15,687 nucleotides of DNA from an uncultured Eggerthellaceae bacterium (GCA_910588905.1 CAJURZ010000033.1:1-15687); one strand, 5' to 3'. Counted from the stretch's first letter, positions 7,566-14,994 are shown. The notes: generated by a model from the sequence alone, not told the origin. Numbers and translations are program-made.

Positions 7566-8630
7566 TTACTCACCCAGCCCTTCTGCGATCTGCTCTATCT
7601 GCTGGAGCACTTCATCCGGCGTGGGGATGACGCCGCCGCACTTGCCGAAGAAGCTCACCGGTGCAGCTCCGTTGACGGCCAACCGAACGTCCTCCACCAT
7701 CTGACCCATGTTGAATTCCACGGTGAGGAACGCTTTGGCATCCAAGCTGCTGAGCGCCTCTGCGGGATAGGGCCATAGGGTGATGGGACGGAAGAGGCCA
7801 GCGCGGATGCCCTTCTCACGAGCCGCGTTCACCGCCGAGCGCACGATGCGCGCCGCAGCCCCGAAGGCAGCCACCACGATGTCCGCGTCATCGGTCAGGT
7901 ACGTCTCGACCCGCACCTCTTTCCCCTTGATCGCCTCATAGCGTTGGAAACGCTCCTGGTTCTCCTCGCAGAGCTTCTGGGGGTCCAGATGGAGTGAATT
8001 GGCTATGTTGTGGGCGCGGCCATGACCGTGACCGGTGGTGGCCCAGGGCTTGGCGGGCAGGGTGCTCAGGTCCCGCTTCTCGGGCATGACGACCGGTTCC
8101 ATCATCTGACCGAGGAGGCCGTCGGCCAGGATGACCACCGGCGTGCGATATTCATCGGCCATGTCGAAGGCGGCATAGGTGAGATCCGCCATCTCTTGGA
8201 CCGTGGAAGGAGCCAGCACGGGCAGATAGAAATCGCCATGGCCCATGGCGCGCGTAGCCTGGAAGTAATCGCTCTGAGAGGGCTGGATGGACCCGAGTCC
8301 AGGGCCGCCTCTCTGGACGTTCACGATCACCGCAGGGAGGTCAGCGCCTGCCATGTAGGAGATACCCTCCGTCTTGAGGGAGATACCTGGACTGGAGGAA
8401 GAGGTCATGGCGCGCGCTCCGGCTGCAGAGGCGCCATAGAGCATGTTCACAGCGGCTATCTCGCTCTCGGCCTGGAGATAGGTGCCCCCCATCCGGGGCA
8501 TCTGCTTGGACATATAGGCCGCAAGCTCTGTCTGTGGTGTGATGGGGTACCCGAAGAAATGACGGCAACCAGCCCGAAGCGCCGCCTCGGCAATGGCTTC
8601 ATTGCCTTTCATGAGCGTCTTCTCTGTCAT
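7566..8630 (-). CDS. vorB: 2-oxoacid:ferredoxin oxidoreductase, alpha subunit (VorB type)
   Basis: This is the alpha (pyrimidine-binding) subunit, which positions the TPP aminopyrimidine and contributes to substrate recognition. The 354-residue product resembles 3-methyl-2-oxobutanoate dehydrogenase VorB in length and pattern. It has MKGNEAIAEAALRAGCRHFF near the start, GYPITPQTE at 27-35, TSSSSPGISLKTEG at 76-89, and VNVQRGGPGLG at 103-113. The fourth Ser in TSSSS stands where I would expect Gly (TSSSGPG) in most relatives; I give this from memory. The ATG at 8630 forms an ATGA overlap with the ferredoxin stop and has GGAGG 7 nt upstream. The frame continues to 8798 only as overlap into the ferredoxin gene. 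Branched-chain 2-oxo acids are the likely but unproven substrates. Confidence 0.94.
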   Translation of the reverse strand: MTEKTLMKGNEAIAEAALRAGCRHFFGYPITPQTELAAYMSKQMPRMGGTYLQAESEIAAVNMLYGASAAGARAMTSSSSPGISLKTEGISYMAGADLPAVIVNVQRGGPGLGSIQPSQSDYFQATRAMGHGDFYLPVLAPSTVQEMADLTYAAFDMADEYRTPVVILADGLLGQMMEPVVMPEKRDLSTLPAKPWATTGHGHGRAHNIANSLHLDPQKLCEENQERFQRYEAIKGKEVRVETYLTDDADIVVAAFGAAARIVRSAVNAAREKGIRAGLFRPITLWPYPAEALSSLDAKAFLTVEFNMGQMVEDVRLAVNGAAPVSFFGKCGGVIPTPDEVLQQIEQIAEGLGE

Positions 8631-8851
8631 GAGCGCACCTCCCGATACACGGTGATGGCCACATCCGGACACATGAGCGCACAGGTGGCGCAACCGGTAC
8701 AGAGCGCCTCGTCCGTGCAGACCGCCGGATGATAACCCTTCGGCGTGATGGTCTGTTGATCCAGCTCTAGGATGTGCGCGGGGCACACATCCACGCAAAG
8801 ACCGCAGCCCTTGCAGAACCCGTCATCTATGATGACCCTTCCCTTCGCCAT
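8627..8851 (-). CDS. 2-oxoacid:ferredoxin oxidoreductase, delta (ferredoxin-like) subunit
   Basis: This small electron-transfer subunit carries two [4Fe-4S] clusters and passes electrons from the TPP subunit to external ferredoxin. The 74-residue protein has CxxCxxCxxxCP at 13-24 and again at 51-62, the classic 2[4Fe-4S] pattern, plus one extra Cys at 45. It lies 4 nt after the acyl-CoA synthetase stop and overlaps the alpha gene by 4 nt (ATGA). The start is uncertain. The ATG at 8851 has AGAGG immediately before it, too close for a normal ribosome site, so it may rely on coupling to the upstream gene. An in-frame ATG at 8878, inside the synthetase gene, would add nine residues. Confidence 0.93.
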   Translation of the reverse strand: MAKGRVIIDDGFCKGCGLCVDVCPAHILELDQQTITPKGYHPAVCTDEALCTGCATCALMCPDVAITVYREVRS

Positions 8852-8855
8852 CCTC

Positions 8856-10628
8856 TTACACCAACCCTTCTGCCACATGGGCCTCTTCGTCAGCTTCACG
8901 TATGGCCACGCGGCGGATCTTCCCGTTCACCGTGCGCGGCAGCTGTTCCACATACTCTATGATGCGCGGGTACTTATAGGGGGCCGTTTGGGACTTCACC
9001 CAGGTCTGGAGCTCACGGGTGAGCCCGTCGGTGGGAGCGAACCCTGAAGCCAAGACGATAGTGGCCTTGACCGCCGCCCCGCGCAGCTCGTCTGGCACCC
9101 CCGTAACAGCGCATTCCTTCACGGCATCGTGCTCCAGGAGCACGCTCTCTATCTCGAAGGGGCCTATGCGATAGCCACTGGACTTGATGACGTCATCGTT
9201 GCGACCCACATACCAATAGTAGCCGTCCTCATCCCTCCAGGCCGTGTCTCCCGTATGGTACCAGCCATCATGCATGGCAGCGGCGGTCTTATCAGGGTCG
9301 GCGTGATACCCCATCATGATGCCTGCGGGGTGAGGGTCTATGGATATGCAGATCTCTCCTGTCTCTCCGGTATCACAGCGGCTGCCGTCTTCCCGCAGGA
9401 TAGCCACCTCGTAGAGCGGGACGGGCTTGCCCATGGAACCGGGACGCGGCGTGGAGTTGGTCAGGTTGCCGATGGTGAGCGGCGTTTCTGTCTGACCGAA
9501 GCCCTCGAAGATGGTCAGCCCCGTGTGCTCTTTCCAGAAATCGAACAGGTCGGGATTGAGCGCTTCACCGGCCGTCGTCGAATACTCAAGGGAGGAGAGG
9601 TCGAACGCATCGATGTCTTCCTGCATCATGAGGCGGTACATCGTGGGAGGTGCGCAGAACGTGGTGACGTCGTAGCGCCCGATCAGATCCAGGATCTCAC
9701 CAGCATGGAAGCGGTCGAAATCGTAAGTCAGCACGCAGGCCTCCATGAGCCACTGGCCGTAGAACTTGCCCCAAACGGCTTTACCCCAACCGGTGTCGGC
9801 GATGGTGAAGTGCAGGCCGTCAGGACGCACGTTGTGCCAGTGCTTCGCCGTCATGAGATGCCCGAGCGAATAGAGCGAATCGTGCAGGACCATCTTCGGA
9901 TTACCTGAGGTACCCGACGAGAAGTACATGAGCATCGGATCGGCCGCCCGCGTTTCGCGACGCTCGAATGCATCGCTTGCTTCGCGCACGCCGGTGTTGA
10001 AGTCGAGCCACCCTTCACGCTGGGCGGGCAGTGCGCAAATGCCCTCGGGCCCGGAAAGCTCCGACCCGAAACCGCGTCCGCCATCGAGCAGCGTCCCGTC
10101 TTCGTCGCGCTCGGTGAGACCAGCGCCTGCTGGCTCGACCAGGATCAGCGTCTCGACCGTAGGGCACTCATCCACCACCGCATCTACGATGTCAGCCACT
10201 TCACCCACGCTCGTGGCGATGACCGCTTTGATGCTCGCACCGTTCAGCCGGTAGGACATATCATGTTCCTTGAGCATGAACGTGGCCGGCACCATCACCG
10301 CGCCTAGCTTCGCCAGCGCCAGCGCCACGAACCAGAACTGATAGTGACGGCGCAGGATCACCAGTACCTTGTCCCCACGACCGATCCCGCTCTCAGCAAG
10401 GAAGTTCGCGGTCTTGTCTGACCATGTCTTCATGTCGGCGAAGGTGAAGAGGTGCTCCTCGCCTTCTGGGTTGCACCACACCATCGCACGACGGGTAGGG
10501 TCGTTGACGGCGATATCGTCAACGACGTCATAGCCGAAGTTGTAATCATCTTCGCAATGGATATCGAAGGAGGTCAAGAGCCCGTCTTCGTAGGTCTCCG
10601 TCACGAATCTCTCATTGATGCGTCTCAT
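8856..10628 (-). CDS. AMP-forming acyl-CoA synthetase (medium-chain/ACSM-like)
   Basis: This is a member of the adenylate-forming superfamily that links a carboxylic acid to CoA through an acyl-AMP in the cytoplasm; the reaction is reversible. In 590 residues it has the P-loop YFSSGTSGNPKMV at 235-247, GFGQTET at 376-382, the GWYHTGD aspartate motif at 455-461, the hinge around GRNDDVIKSSGYRIGP, and the catalytic Lys at 570 in the NGKIRR motif. DTGWGKAVWGKFYGQW (278-293) is in the style of ACSM-like synthetases from anaerobes. A GTG at 10643 is also in frame, but the ATG at 10628 has GAGG 9 nt upstream. It is the first enzyme gene after the HTH-cupin regulator and is packed 4 nt before the Vor subunits, which suggests that its acyl-CoA is the Vor product or substrate. 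The chain or ring type of the acid cannot be read. Confidence 0.94.
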   Translation of the reverse strand: MRRINERFVTETYEDGLLTSFDIHCEDDYNFGYDVVDDIAVNDPTRRAMVWCNPEGEEHLFTFADMKTWSDKTANFLAESGIGRGDKVLVILRRHYQFWFVALALAKLGAVMVPATFMLKEHDMSYRLNGASIKAVIATSVGEVADIVDAVVDECPTVETLILVEPAGAGLTERDEDGTLLDGGRGFGSELSGPEGICALPAQREGWLDFNTGVREASDAFERRETRAADPMLMYFSSGTSGNPKMVLHDSLYSLGHLMTAKHWHNVRPDGLHFTIADTGWGKAVWGKFYGQWLMEACVLTYDFDRFHAGEILDLIGRYDVTTFCAPPTMYRLMMQEDIDAFDLSSLEYSTTAGEALNPDLFDFWKEHTGLTIFEGFGQTETPLTIGNLTNSTPRPGSMGKPVPLYEVAILREDGSRCDTGETGEICISIDPHPAGIMMGYHADPDKTAAAMHDGWYHTGDTAWRDEDGYYWYVGRNDDVIKSSGYRIGPFEIESVLLEHDAVKECAVTGVPDELRGAAVKATIVLASGFAPTDGLTRELQTWVKSQTAPYKYPRIIEYVEQLPRTVNGKIRRVAIREADEEAHVAEGLV

Positions 10629-10686
10629 CGTTTCGTTTCTCACCTCACGTGTTCCTCAGAGCAACGGTCCTGTCAGATCATGGTTT

Positions 10687-10717
10687 TAGGTGCCGGCGGA
10701 TATCCCCGCTGCACCTA
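10687..10717. promoter_or_regulatory. Inverted repeat overlapping regulator stop codon, possible operator or attenuator
   Basis: A 7-bp perfect stem TAGGTGC (10687-10693) / GCACCTA (10711-10717) encloses an inner GCGG/CCGC pairing and a GATATC-containing loop. It covers the TAG stop of the HTH-cupin regulator and sits about 60 nt upstream of the synthetase start, in an 86-nt gap. On the minus strand the hairpin is followed by AAAACC, not a T run, so it is not a standard terminator. An operator for the neighbouring regulator or an RNA processing or attenuation element are the open options. Confidence 0.35.
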
Positions 10718-11299
10718 GCTAATCACCGTTCCCTGAGGCTTGACCACCACAGCGAGGAACGTGCAGGGAGCGCCGTCGGTGGCGATCATGCCGTGCCCGC
10801 GGCCAGAGTCGTACATGAGCACATCCCCCGGCCCGACCTTCTCGATATGGTCCTCATAGGCGAATAGAAGATGTCCTGAGATGATGTAGTCCAACTCCTG
10901 GCCCTCGTGATAGGACAGGTGGATGGGCTGATCCTGCTCCTCTTCCAGATACGGCGCCGTGACCAAGAAGGGCTCAGCGAGCTTGTGGCGGAAATGGGGA
11001 GCCTTATGGAGGTACTCGAAGCCTGCCCGGCGCCGGATGGCAAGGCCGCTGCCTTCTCGCGTGAGCGAATAGCCCGTCAAGTGCGGCGTCTCCCCCGTGA
11101 GGAGCTCTATCACATCCACACCCAAGCGATCTGCGCACTTATAGAGGAAGGTGAAGGAGAGGTCCTTCTCTCCTGCTTCCTGGGTCTGGTATTCCTCCAA
11201 GGTGCGTCCAGTGGCCTCGGCCATCTCTTGCATGGAGATGCCCATATCCTCTCGTAGCGCACAGATCCGGTTCGCTATCTCTTTAATGTTAGGTTCCAT
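10715..11299 (-). CDS. HTH (XRE-type) transcriptional regulator with C-terminal cupin domain
   Basis: This is a DNA-binding regulator expected to sense a small molecule in a cupin barrel and control the adjacent acyl-CoA synthetase/oxidoreductase genes. The 194-residue product has a Cro/C1-type helix-turn-helix at about 6-70, with REDMGISMQEMAEATG spanning the first helices. A linker follows, and then a cupin_2-like barrel at about 120-190 with HEGQELDYIISG (131-142) and GPGDVLMYDSGRGHG (156-170). Some cupin metal-ligand positions (His131, Glu135, His169) look occupied. The ATG at 11299 is chosen over an upstream in-frame ATG at 11350 because the HTH starts right after it, GGTGG lies 6 nt upstream, and a candidate promoter covers the longer version. 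Activator or repressor mode cannot be told. Confidence 0.9.
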   Translation of the reverse strand: MEPNIKEIANRICALREDMGISMQEMAEATGRTLEEYQTQEAGEKDLSFTFLYKCADRLGVDVIELLTGETPHLTGYSLTREGSGLAIRRRAGFEYLHKAPHFRHKLAEPFLVTAPYLEEEQDQPIHLSYHEGQELDYIISGHLLFAYEDHIEKVGPGDVLMYDSGRGHGMIATDGAPCTFLAVVVKPQGTVIS

Positions 11300-11334
11300 G
11301 AGAGGCCACCTTCGTCCCGCGTTCGATGAATCGC

Positions 11335-11363
11335 AATATCTTACTTCCACTTCATCATCCCAA
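11335..11363 (-). promoter_or_regulatory. Candidate promoter of the HTH-cupin regulator
   Basis: On the minus strand TTGGGA and GATATT are separated by 17 nt, each matching four of six bases of the sigma-70 -35 and -10 consensus. They lie about 36 nt upstream of the regulator ATG. The match is moderate and found by eye only. The rest of the 264-nt gap to the plus-strand gene at 11564 shows nothing else that I can name except the -10-like element given separately. Confidence 0.35.
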
Positions 11364-11532
11364 GCGTTACCAATCGGTTAAATGTCAGGATGAAGCGTAT
11401 CGGCCATCCCGCTTGAGAGCCCTGCAAAGGCTCAGGTAGGGCTGATGAGGATGAGGGGAACGGCTTCGGGGCATCCCCATCACGATATCGCGACGGATCC
11501 ATGGGTAGAGGATGCGGCTCTGGCCCCGCTCC

Positions 11533-11538
11533 TACAAT
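11533..11538 (+). promoter_or_regulatory. Possible -10 element of the DUF488 gene
   Basis: TACAAT, five of six bases of the -10 consensus, lies 25 nt before the ATG at 11564, which would give a short leader containing GGAAGGAG. No good -35 hexamer is at 16-18 nt upstream, so the call is tentative. Confidence 0.3.
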
Positions 11539-11563
11539 GGGGCACGAACAGGAAGGAGCCACC

Positions 11564-11989
11564 ATGCAGATCAACACCCTGAGCGCTTACCAGACCACCG
11601 CCGAGGAGTTCTTCGACAAGATAGCCGAATGGAAGGCGGATCTGGTGCTGGACGTGCGCCTGAAGAACACCAACCAGCTCTCCGGATTCACGAAGCAGGA
11701 AGACCTCGAATACTTCTGCCGCGTCATAGCCCATGCTGATTACGTCCACGACGTGGAGTATTCGCCCTCAAAGACGCTGCTGGACGAATACCTCGACCAC
11801 GGATTGCCCTACCAGGAGTACTTCGCCGCCTACGAGAAGGAGCTTGAAGAACGCGATGCCATCCCCGCATTCTTCAAGAAGTACGGCACCTATGATTCTG
11901 TCGCCATCGTAGGTACGGCCACCAAGAAGCGCCACTCCCATGCCGAAGAGCTGAAGATCCTCCTGGACAGATACCAAGCGAAAGGTTGA
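11564..11989 (+). CDS. DUF488 family protein
   Basis: This is a 141-residue soluble protein whose layout fits the DUF488 family, small cytoplasmic proteins of unknown biochemical role. Visible family marks are the strand and loop VLDVRLKNTNQLSGFTK (residues 27-43), the following DLEYFCRVIAHADYVHD, a central LLDEYLDHGLPYQEYFAAY, and a C-terminal VAIVGTATKKRHSHAEEL that takes the place of the Cys/His-rich CxxxxxxCHR segment found in many relatives. The His-Ser-His remains but the cysteines are absent. The ATG at 11564 has an excellent GGAAGGAG site, and no upstream in-frame start has one. It is a single-gene unit, convergent with rsmB and divergent from the regulator. No function is inferred from context. 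Confidence 0.8.
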   Translation: MQINTLSAYQTTAEEFFDKIAEWKADLVLDVRLKNTNQLSGFTKQEDLEYFCRVIAHADYVHDVEYSPSKTLLDEYLDHGLPYQEYFAAYEKELEERDAIPAFFKKYGTYDSVAIVGTATKKRHSHAEELKILLDRYQAKG

Positions 11990-11990
11990 T

Positions 11991-12012
11991 GGGAGGCATC
12001 TTCCCTTCTTGT
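11991..12012 (+). terminator. Short hairpin terminator after the DUF488 gene
   Basis: A 6-bp stem GGGAGG/CTTCCC with a CAT loop (one G-T pair) begins one base after the stop codon. It is followed by the T-rich TTCTTGT. It sits in the 33-nt gap between convergent genes. The small loop and imperfect T run make this a moderate call. Confidence 0.4.
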
Positions 12013-12022
12013 CCAAGGATGC

Positions 12023-13411
12023 TCAGGCTTGAGGCTGATCGCCGAGGCGGAGGAGCCTCGTACAGAAATGAGAGTCAGGGCCGCCTTCGGTGCAAAGGGT
12101 CTGGAAGCCTCCCGCGAAAGCGAAGCCGCTCTCCCGTGAGGGATCCAAGAGAGCTTGGATGATATCCTCATTCTCTTGCCGGGTGACCGTACAGGTGGAG
12201 TAGACGAGCTGACCCTGGGGAGCAACGAAGCCGCCAGCGCTTAAGAGGATGCGCTCCTGAAGCGCCGCAAGGGACAGGATATCATCCTCCCTCATCCTCC
12301 AGACGATCTCGGGATGGCGGCGCAGCGTGCCCAAGCCGGAGCAAGGGGCATCTACGAACACGACATCGAAGGGCTCTCCGGAAAGCACTTGCTCCAAGTG
12401 GGCGCCATCAGCCGTCAGACACTCCGTCACGTTCGCCCCGCAAAGACAGGCGCGCCCTAAGAGCACCTCTCGCTTAGAGGCCACCGCGTCGATGCAAACA
12501 AAGCGGGGGATCTGCTGGCCATGGAGCGCCTTCGCCAATGACTGGATGATGATCGTCTTCGTGCCCCGTCCGGCTCCTACCTCTAGGAGCGATGCGGGCA
12601 GATGGGAGCGCACGCATTCGTAGGCCACCCTCTGAGCCGCAAGATCGGAGACGATCAGATGCCCCGCTTGGATGGCTTCCCTCACCCTGGGCGCTGTCAC
12701 ATCCCGGGCCTGGTGAAGTTGGATGCAAAGCGGAACATCCCCCACCGCATCAAAGCCGATGCCCGCTTCCCGGAGGCCGTTCTGGGTCTCTTGCGGACTA
12801 TCTTTGAGCGACGAGACGTGAAGGAAGACAGGAGCGGGGGTACATGAGGCCTTGATGAGGCTGCGAGCCTGCTGCTCCCCTACGCTCACGACCAAGAGGC
12901 AGCCCAGCTCCTCTGAGAACCCGCAGCCCTGACAGAAGGCCTCGAAGGATGCCTCCGGGTCTCCCGAGGGGAAGGTCTCGGCCATCACCGCCACCTTCCG
13001 CAACACCGCATTGGCCAGACCACGGGCATAGGGTGCGCTCTTCGCCGTGAGCTTCACCCCTTGATCCACCGCCGAGAAGGCCTCCTTGCCCAGGAAGAGG
13101 AGCTCATAGGCTGCGAGCTGCAAAGCCCGGCGCACATCTGGGCGCACCCGGCCAGGCTTCTGGAGATGCGCGTTCAGCACGTGATCCAAGACCCCTTGGG
13201 TGCGCACCACTCCTCGCACGAGCGTGGCAGCGAAGGCTTTGTCGGACGAGGGCATATCCGCTGCATCGACCGTGGCTTCGATGGCCTCGGTGGCATAAGC
13301 ACCCTCTTCTTGGACGCGCTTCAATGCCCTCGATGCAGCCAAGCGCGCAGGACTCAACCCCTGAACGGTGCCCTTCCGCGAACGGGACCCTCTGCTCAAA
13401 GAGCCTCCCAT
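12023..13411 (-). CDS. rsmB: 16S rRNA (cytosine-967 C5)-methyltransferase
   Basis: This enzyme methylates C5 of cytosine 967 of 16S rRNA with S-adenosylmethionine. The 462-residue product has an N-terminal NusB-like helical domain (about 20-150) and a C-terminal Rossmann methyltransferase domain. The catalytic cysteines are in DAPCSGLG (354-361, Cys357) and YSTCT (404-408, Cys407), both needed for RNA m5C formation and release. The SAM motif I reads LLEVGAGRGTKT (275-286) rather than the usual LDxCAAPGGKT, a noticeable deviation, though Gly residues and the Lys-Thr end are kept. The ATG at 13411 overlaps the fmt stop by 16 nt and has GAGGG 6 nt upstream. It is third in a def-fmt-rsmB operon, a common bacterial order. 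Confidence 0.93.
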   Translation of the reverse strand: MGGSLSRGSRSRKGTVQGLSPARLAASRALKRVQEEGAYATEAIEATVDAADMPSSDKAFAATLVRGVVRTQGVLDHVLNAHLQKPGRVRPDVRRALQLAAYELLFLGKEAFSAVDQGVKLTAKSAPYARGLANAVLRKVAVMAETFPSGDPEASFEAFCQGCGFSEELGCLLVVSVGEQQARSLIKASCTPAPVFLHVSSLKDSPQETQNGLREAGIGFDAVGDVPLCIQLHQARDVTAPRVREAIQAGHLIVSDLAAQRVAYECVRSHLPASLLEVGAGRGTKTIIIQSLAKALHGQQIPRFVCIDAVASKREVLLGRACLCGANVTECLTADGAHLEQVLSGEPFDVVFVDAPCSGLGTLRRHPEIVWRMREDDILSLAALQERILLSAGGFVAPQGQLVYSTCTVTRQENEDIIQALLDPSRESGFAFAGGFQTLCTEGGPDSHFCTRLLRLGDQPQA

Positions 13412-14349
13412 GAGGTGCCCTCTTTGAGGCCCGTCATGCCTTGGGCGAACTGCTGAGCCGTCATAGCGCGCTTGCCATCAGGTTTGAGCGAGAGCACCTC
13501 CAATGCCCCTTCAGCGCACCCGAGCAACAAACGCCCCTGAGCGAAACGCGCCTGGGCGGCTGAGGGGATGCCTGACGCATCCTGTTCTGCCACCTTCGCC
13601 CTGAGCACGGTCACGGTCCTGTTCCCTAGGATGCATTTGGACGGATGAGCCGTCGAAGACGCTTGAACACATCGTGCAGCACGAGTGGCATCCTGATCAG
13701 GAGTGATATCCAGCTCATGCTTGGCGATCTTCTGAGCATAGGTGACCTGGCTCTCATCCTGCTCTGTCCAGTGGATGGCACCGCTGCGCAACTGCTCCAA
13801 CGCCGTGATGAGGGCGCCTGCCCCCAGTGAGGCCAGCTCACCAGTCAGCTCCTCAGCGTTCCTGCCTTCGATGGGGATCTTACGACAGATGCAGAAATCG
13901 CCTGTATCAAGCCCTTCCTCCATGCGCATGATGCATACGCCCGCCTCTGCATCCCCCGCCAGGATGGCCCGCTCGATAGGAGCCGCACCCCGCCACCGGG
14001 GTAAGATGGAGCCGTGGACGTTCACGCAACCCAAAGGCGCACTGTCAAGGACGGCCTTCGGCAGGATGGCGCCGAAGGCAGCCACGCAGATGACATCGGG
14101 CGTCAGGTCAGCCAGCTCTTCCACCGAGGCTGGATCCTTGAAGCTGCTCACAGTACGCACGGGCAACCCCAGCTCTTGAGCCTTGACCTTCACCGGAGAG
14201 GGCACCGTCTTGTTGCCGCGTCCCCGCACCCGGTCAGGCTGGGTGTAGACGCAGGTGACCTCCACTCGGGAAGCCACCTCCTCCAGGATATCCGCCGCGA
14301 AGAGGGGCGTTCCCATGAAGACGACGCGCAGGGGCTCCTCAGCTGACAT
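13396..14349 (-). CDS. fmt: Methionyl-tRNA formyltransferase
   Basis: This enzyme formylates initiator Met-tRNA using 10-formyltetrahydrofolate, enabling bacterial translation start. The 317-residue product has the opening VVFMGTPLFAADIL (9-22), the catalytic-site NVHGSILPRWRGAAP (110-124) with Asn110 and His112, and the LDTGD motif with Asp148. A C-terminal tRNA-binding domain follows (about 205-317). Size and residue spacing match the Escherichia coli enzyme (Asn108, His110, Asp146). The ATG at 14349 overlaps the def stop by 11 nt and has GAGG 9 nt upstream; the longer frame to 14397 lies within def and was rejected. Pairing with def makes metabolic sense, since deformylase removes the group that Fmt adds. 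Confidence 0.97.
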   Translation of the reverse strand: MSAEEPLRVVFMGTPLFAADILEEVASRVEVTCVYTQPDRVRGRGNKTVPSPVKVKAQELGLPVRTVSSFKDPASVEELADLTPDVICVAAFGAILPKAVLDSAPLGCVNVHGSILPRWRGAAPIERAILAGDAEAGVCIMRMEEGLDTGDFCICRKIPIEGRNAEELTGELASLGAGALITALEQLRSGAIHWTEQDESQVTYAQKIAKHELDITPDQDATRAARCVQASSTAHPSKCILGNRTVTVLRAKVAEQDASGIPSAAQARFAQGRLLLGCAEGALEVLSLKPDGKRAMTAQQFAQGMTGLKEGTSWEAL

Positions 14350-14890
14350 CGAACTGAGCCTCTCCGGGCTTCGCTCCCATGGCCTTGGCCTTCTCATAGG
14401 CCTGCAAGGCCCGCAGCCTCACGGCAGGCTCACAGGATTCGAAGAGCGTCTTGCCATCCAGGTGGTCCAACTCATGCTGAAGGCAGCGCCCGAGCAGACC
14501 ATCCCCTTCTATCTCCCATTCCTCGCCATCAAGGTCATAGAAGCGCACCCGGGCCCAGGGAGCCCGTTTCACCGGAACGCTCACTCCGGGGCAAGACAGG
14601 CATGCCTCCTTGTCTTCGACAGGTTCGCCCTGCGTCTCTACCAATTCCGGGTTCACGAGGAACAGGGGATTGCGCGTGGAGGCATCTTCGCCATCCCAAT
14701 CCACGTCTATGACCACGAACCGCTTGTCCAAGCCCACTTGGGGGGCTGCAAGCCCGCATCCGTTGTTCCCATACATCAGCTTCGCCATCTGCTTGGCTAC
14801 CTTGATGAGGCTCTTATCCCCCACCTCGCAGGGGGTGCACACCATGGACAACACGGGATCAGGTGATTCGACGATCTTCAACATGCTCAT
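14339..14890 (-). CDS. def: Peptide deformylase
   Basis: This metalloenzyme removes the formyl group from nascent proteins. In 183 residues all three family motifs are present: GCGLAAPQVG at 44-53, EACLSCPG at 95-102 (usually EGCLSxPG, here Ala for Gly) with the metal Cys at 97, and QHELDHLDG at 138-146 with metal ligands His139 and His143 and catalytic Glu140. The ATG at 14890 has AAGGA 5-6 nt upstream; an ATG two codons later is less well placed. It is the first gene of the def-fmt-rsmB operon, divergent from the HD-domain gene across 104 nt. Confidence 0.96.
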   Translation of the reverse strand: MSMLKIVESPDPVLSMVCTPCEVGDKSLIKVAKQMAKLMYGNNGCGLAAPQVGLDKRFVVIDVDWDGEDASTRNPLFLVNPELVETQGEPVEDKEACLSCPGVSVPVKRAPWARVRFYDLDGEEWEIEGDGLLGRCLQHELDHLDGKTLFESCEPAVRLRALQAYEKAKAMGAKPGEAQFDVS

Positions 14891-14931
14891 GAGTTCCTTG
14901 TCTCTTACTGCTTCTTCATCGGGATATGGTA

Positions 14932-14947
14932 CTCCATGTATATGGAG
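14932..14947. promoter_or_regulatory. Perfect dyad in the divergent def / HD-gene region
   Basis: CTCCAT and ATGGAG form a perfect 6-bp inverted repeat around GTAT. It lies between the divergent starts of def (14890) and the HD-domain gene (14995), close upstream of the -10-like TAAAAT at 14959. The position fits a protein binding site that could act on one or both promoters, but no family of site is recognised. Confidence 0.3.
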
Positions 14948-14958
14948 AAGCTATCGAC

Positions 14959-14964
14959 TAAAAT
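14959..14964 (+). promoter_or_regulatory. Possible -10 element of the HD-domain gene
   Basis: TAAAAT (five of six consensus bases) is 30 nt before the ATG at 14995, giving a plausible short leader. No good -35 lies at the usual distance; the dyad at 14932-14947 occupies part of that space. Confidence 0.3.
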
Positions 14965-14994
14965 AGCCCCAAATGACCCGAGGGAAAGAGGCAC

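Noticed and set aside
8010..8732. Plus-strand open frame of 240 codons opposite the Vor alpha and ferredoxin genes
   Set aside because: It is the shadow of two well-supported genes; no ribosome site or family pattern was seen.
9129..9908. Plus-strand open frame of 259 codons opposite the acyl-CoA synthetase
   Set aside because: It is antisense to a gene with all adenylate-forming motifs, and the translation has no domain signs.
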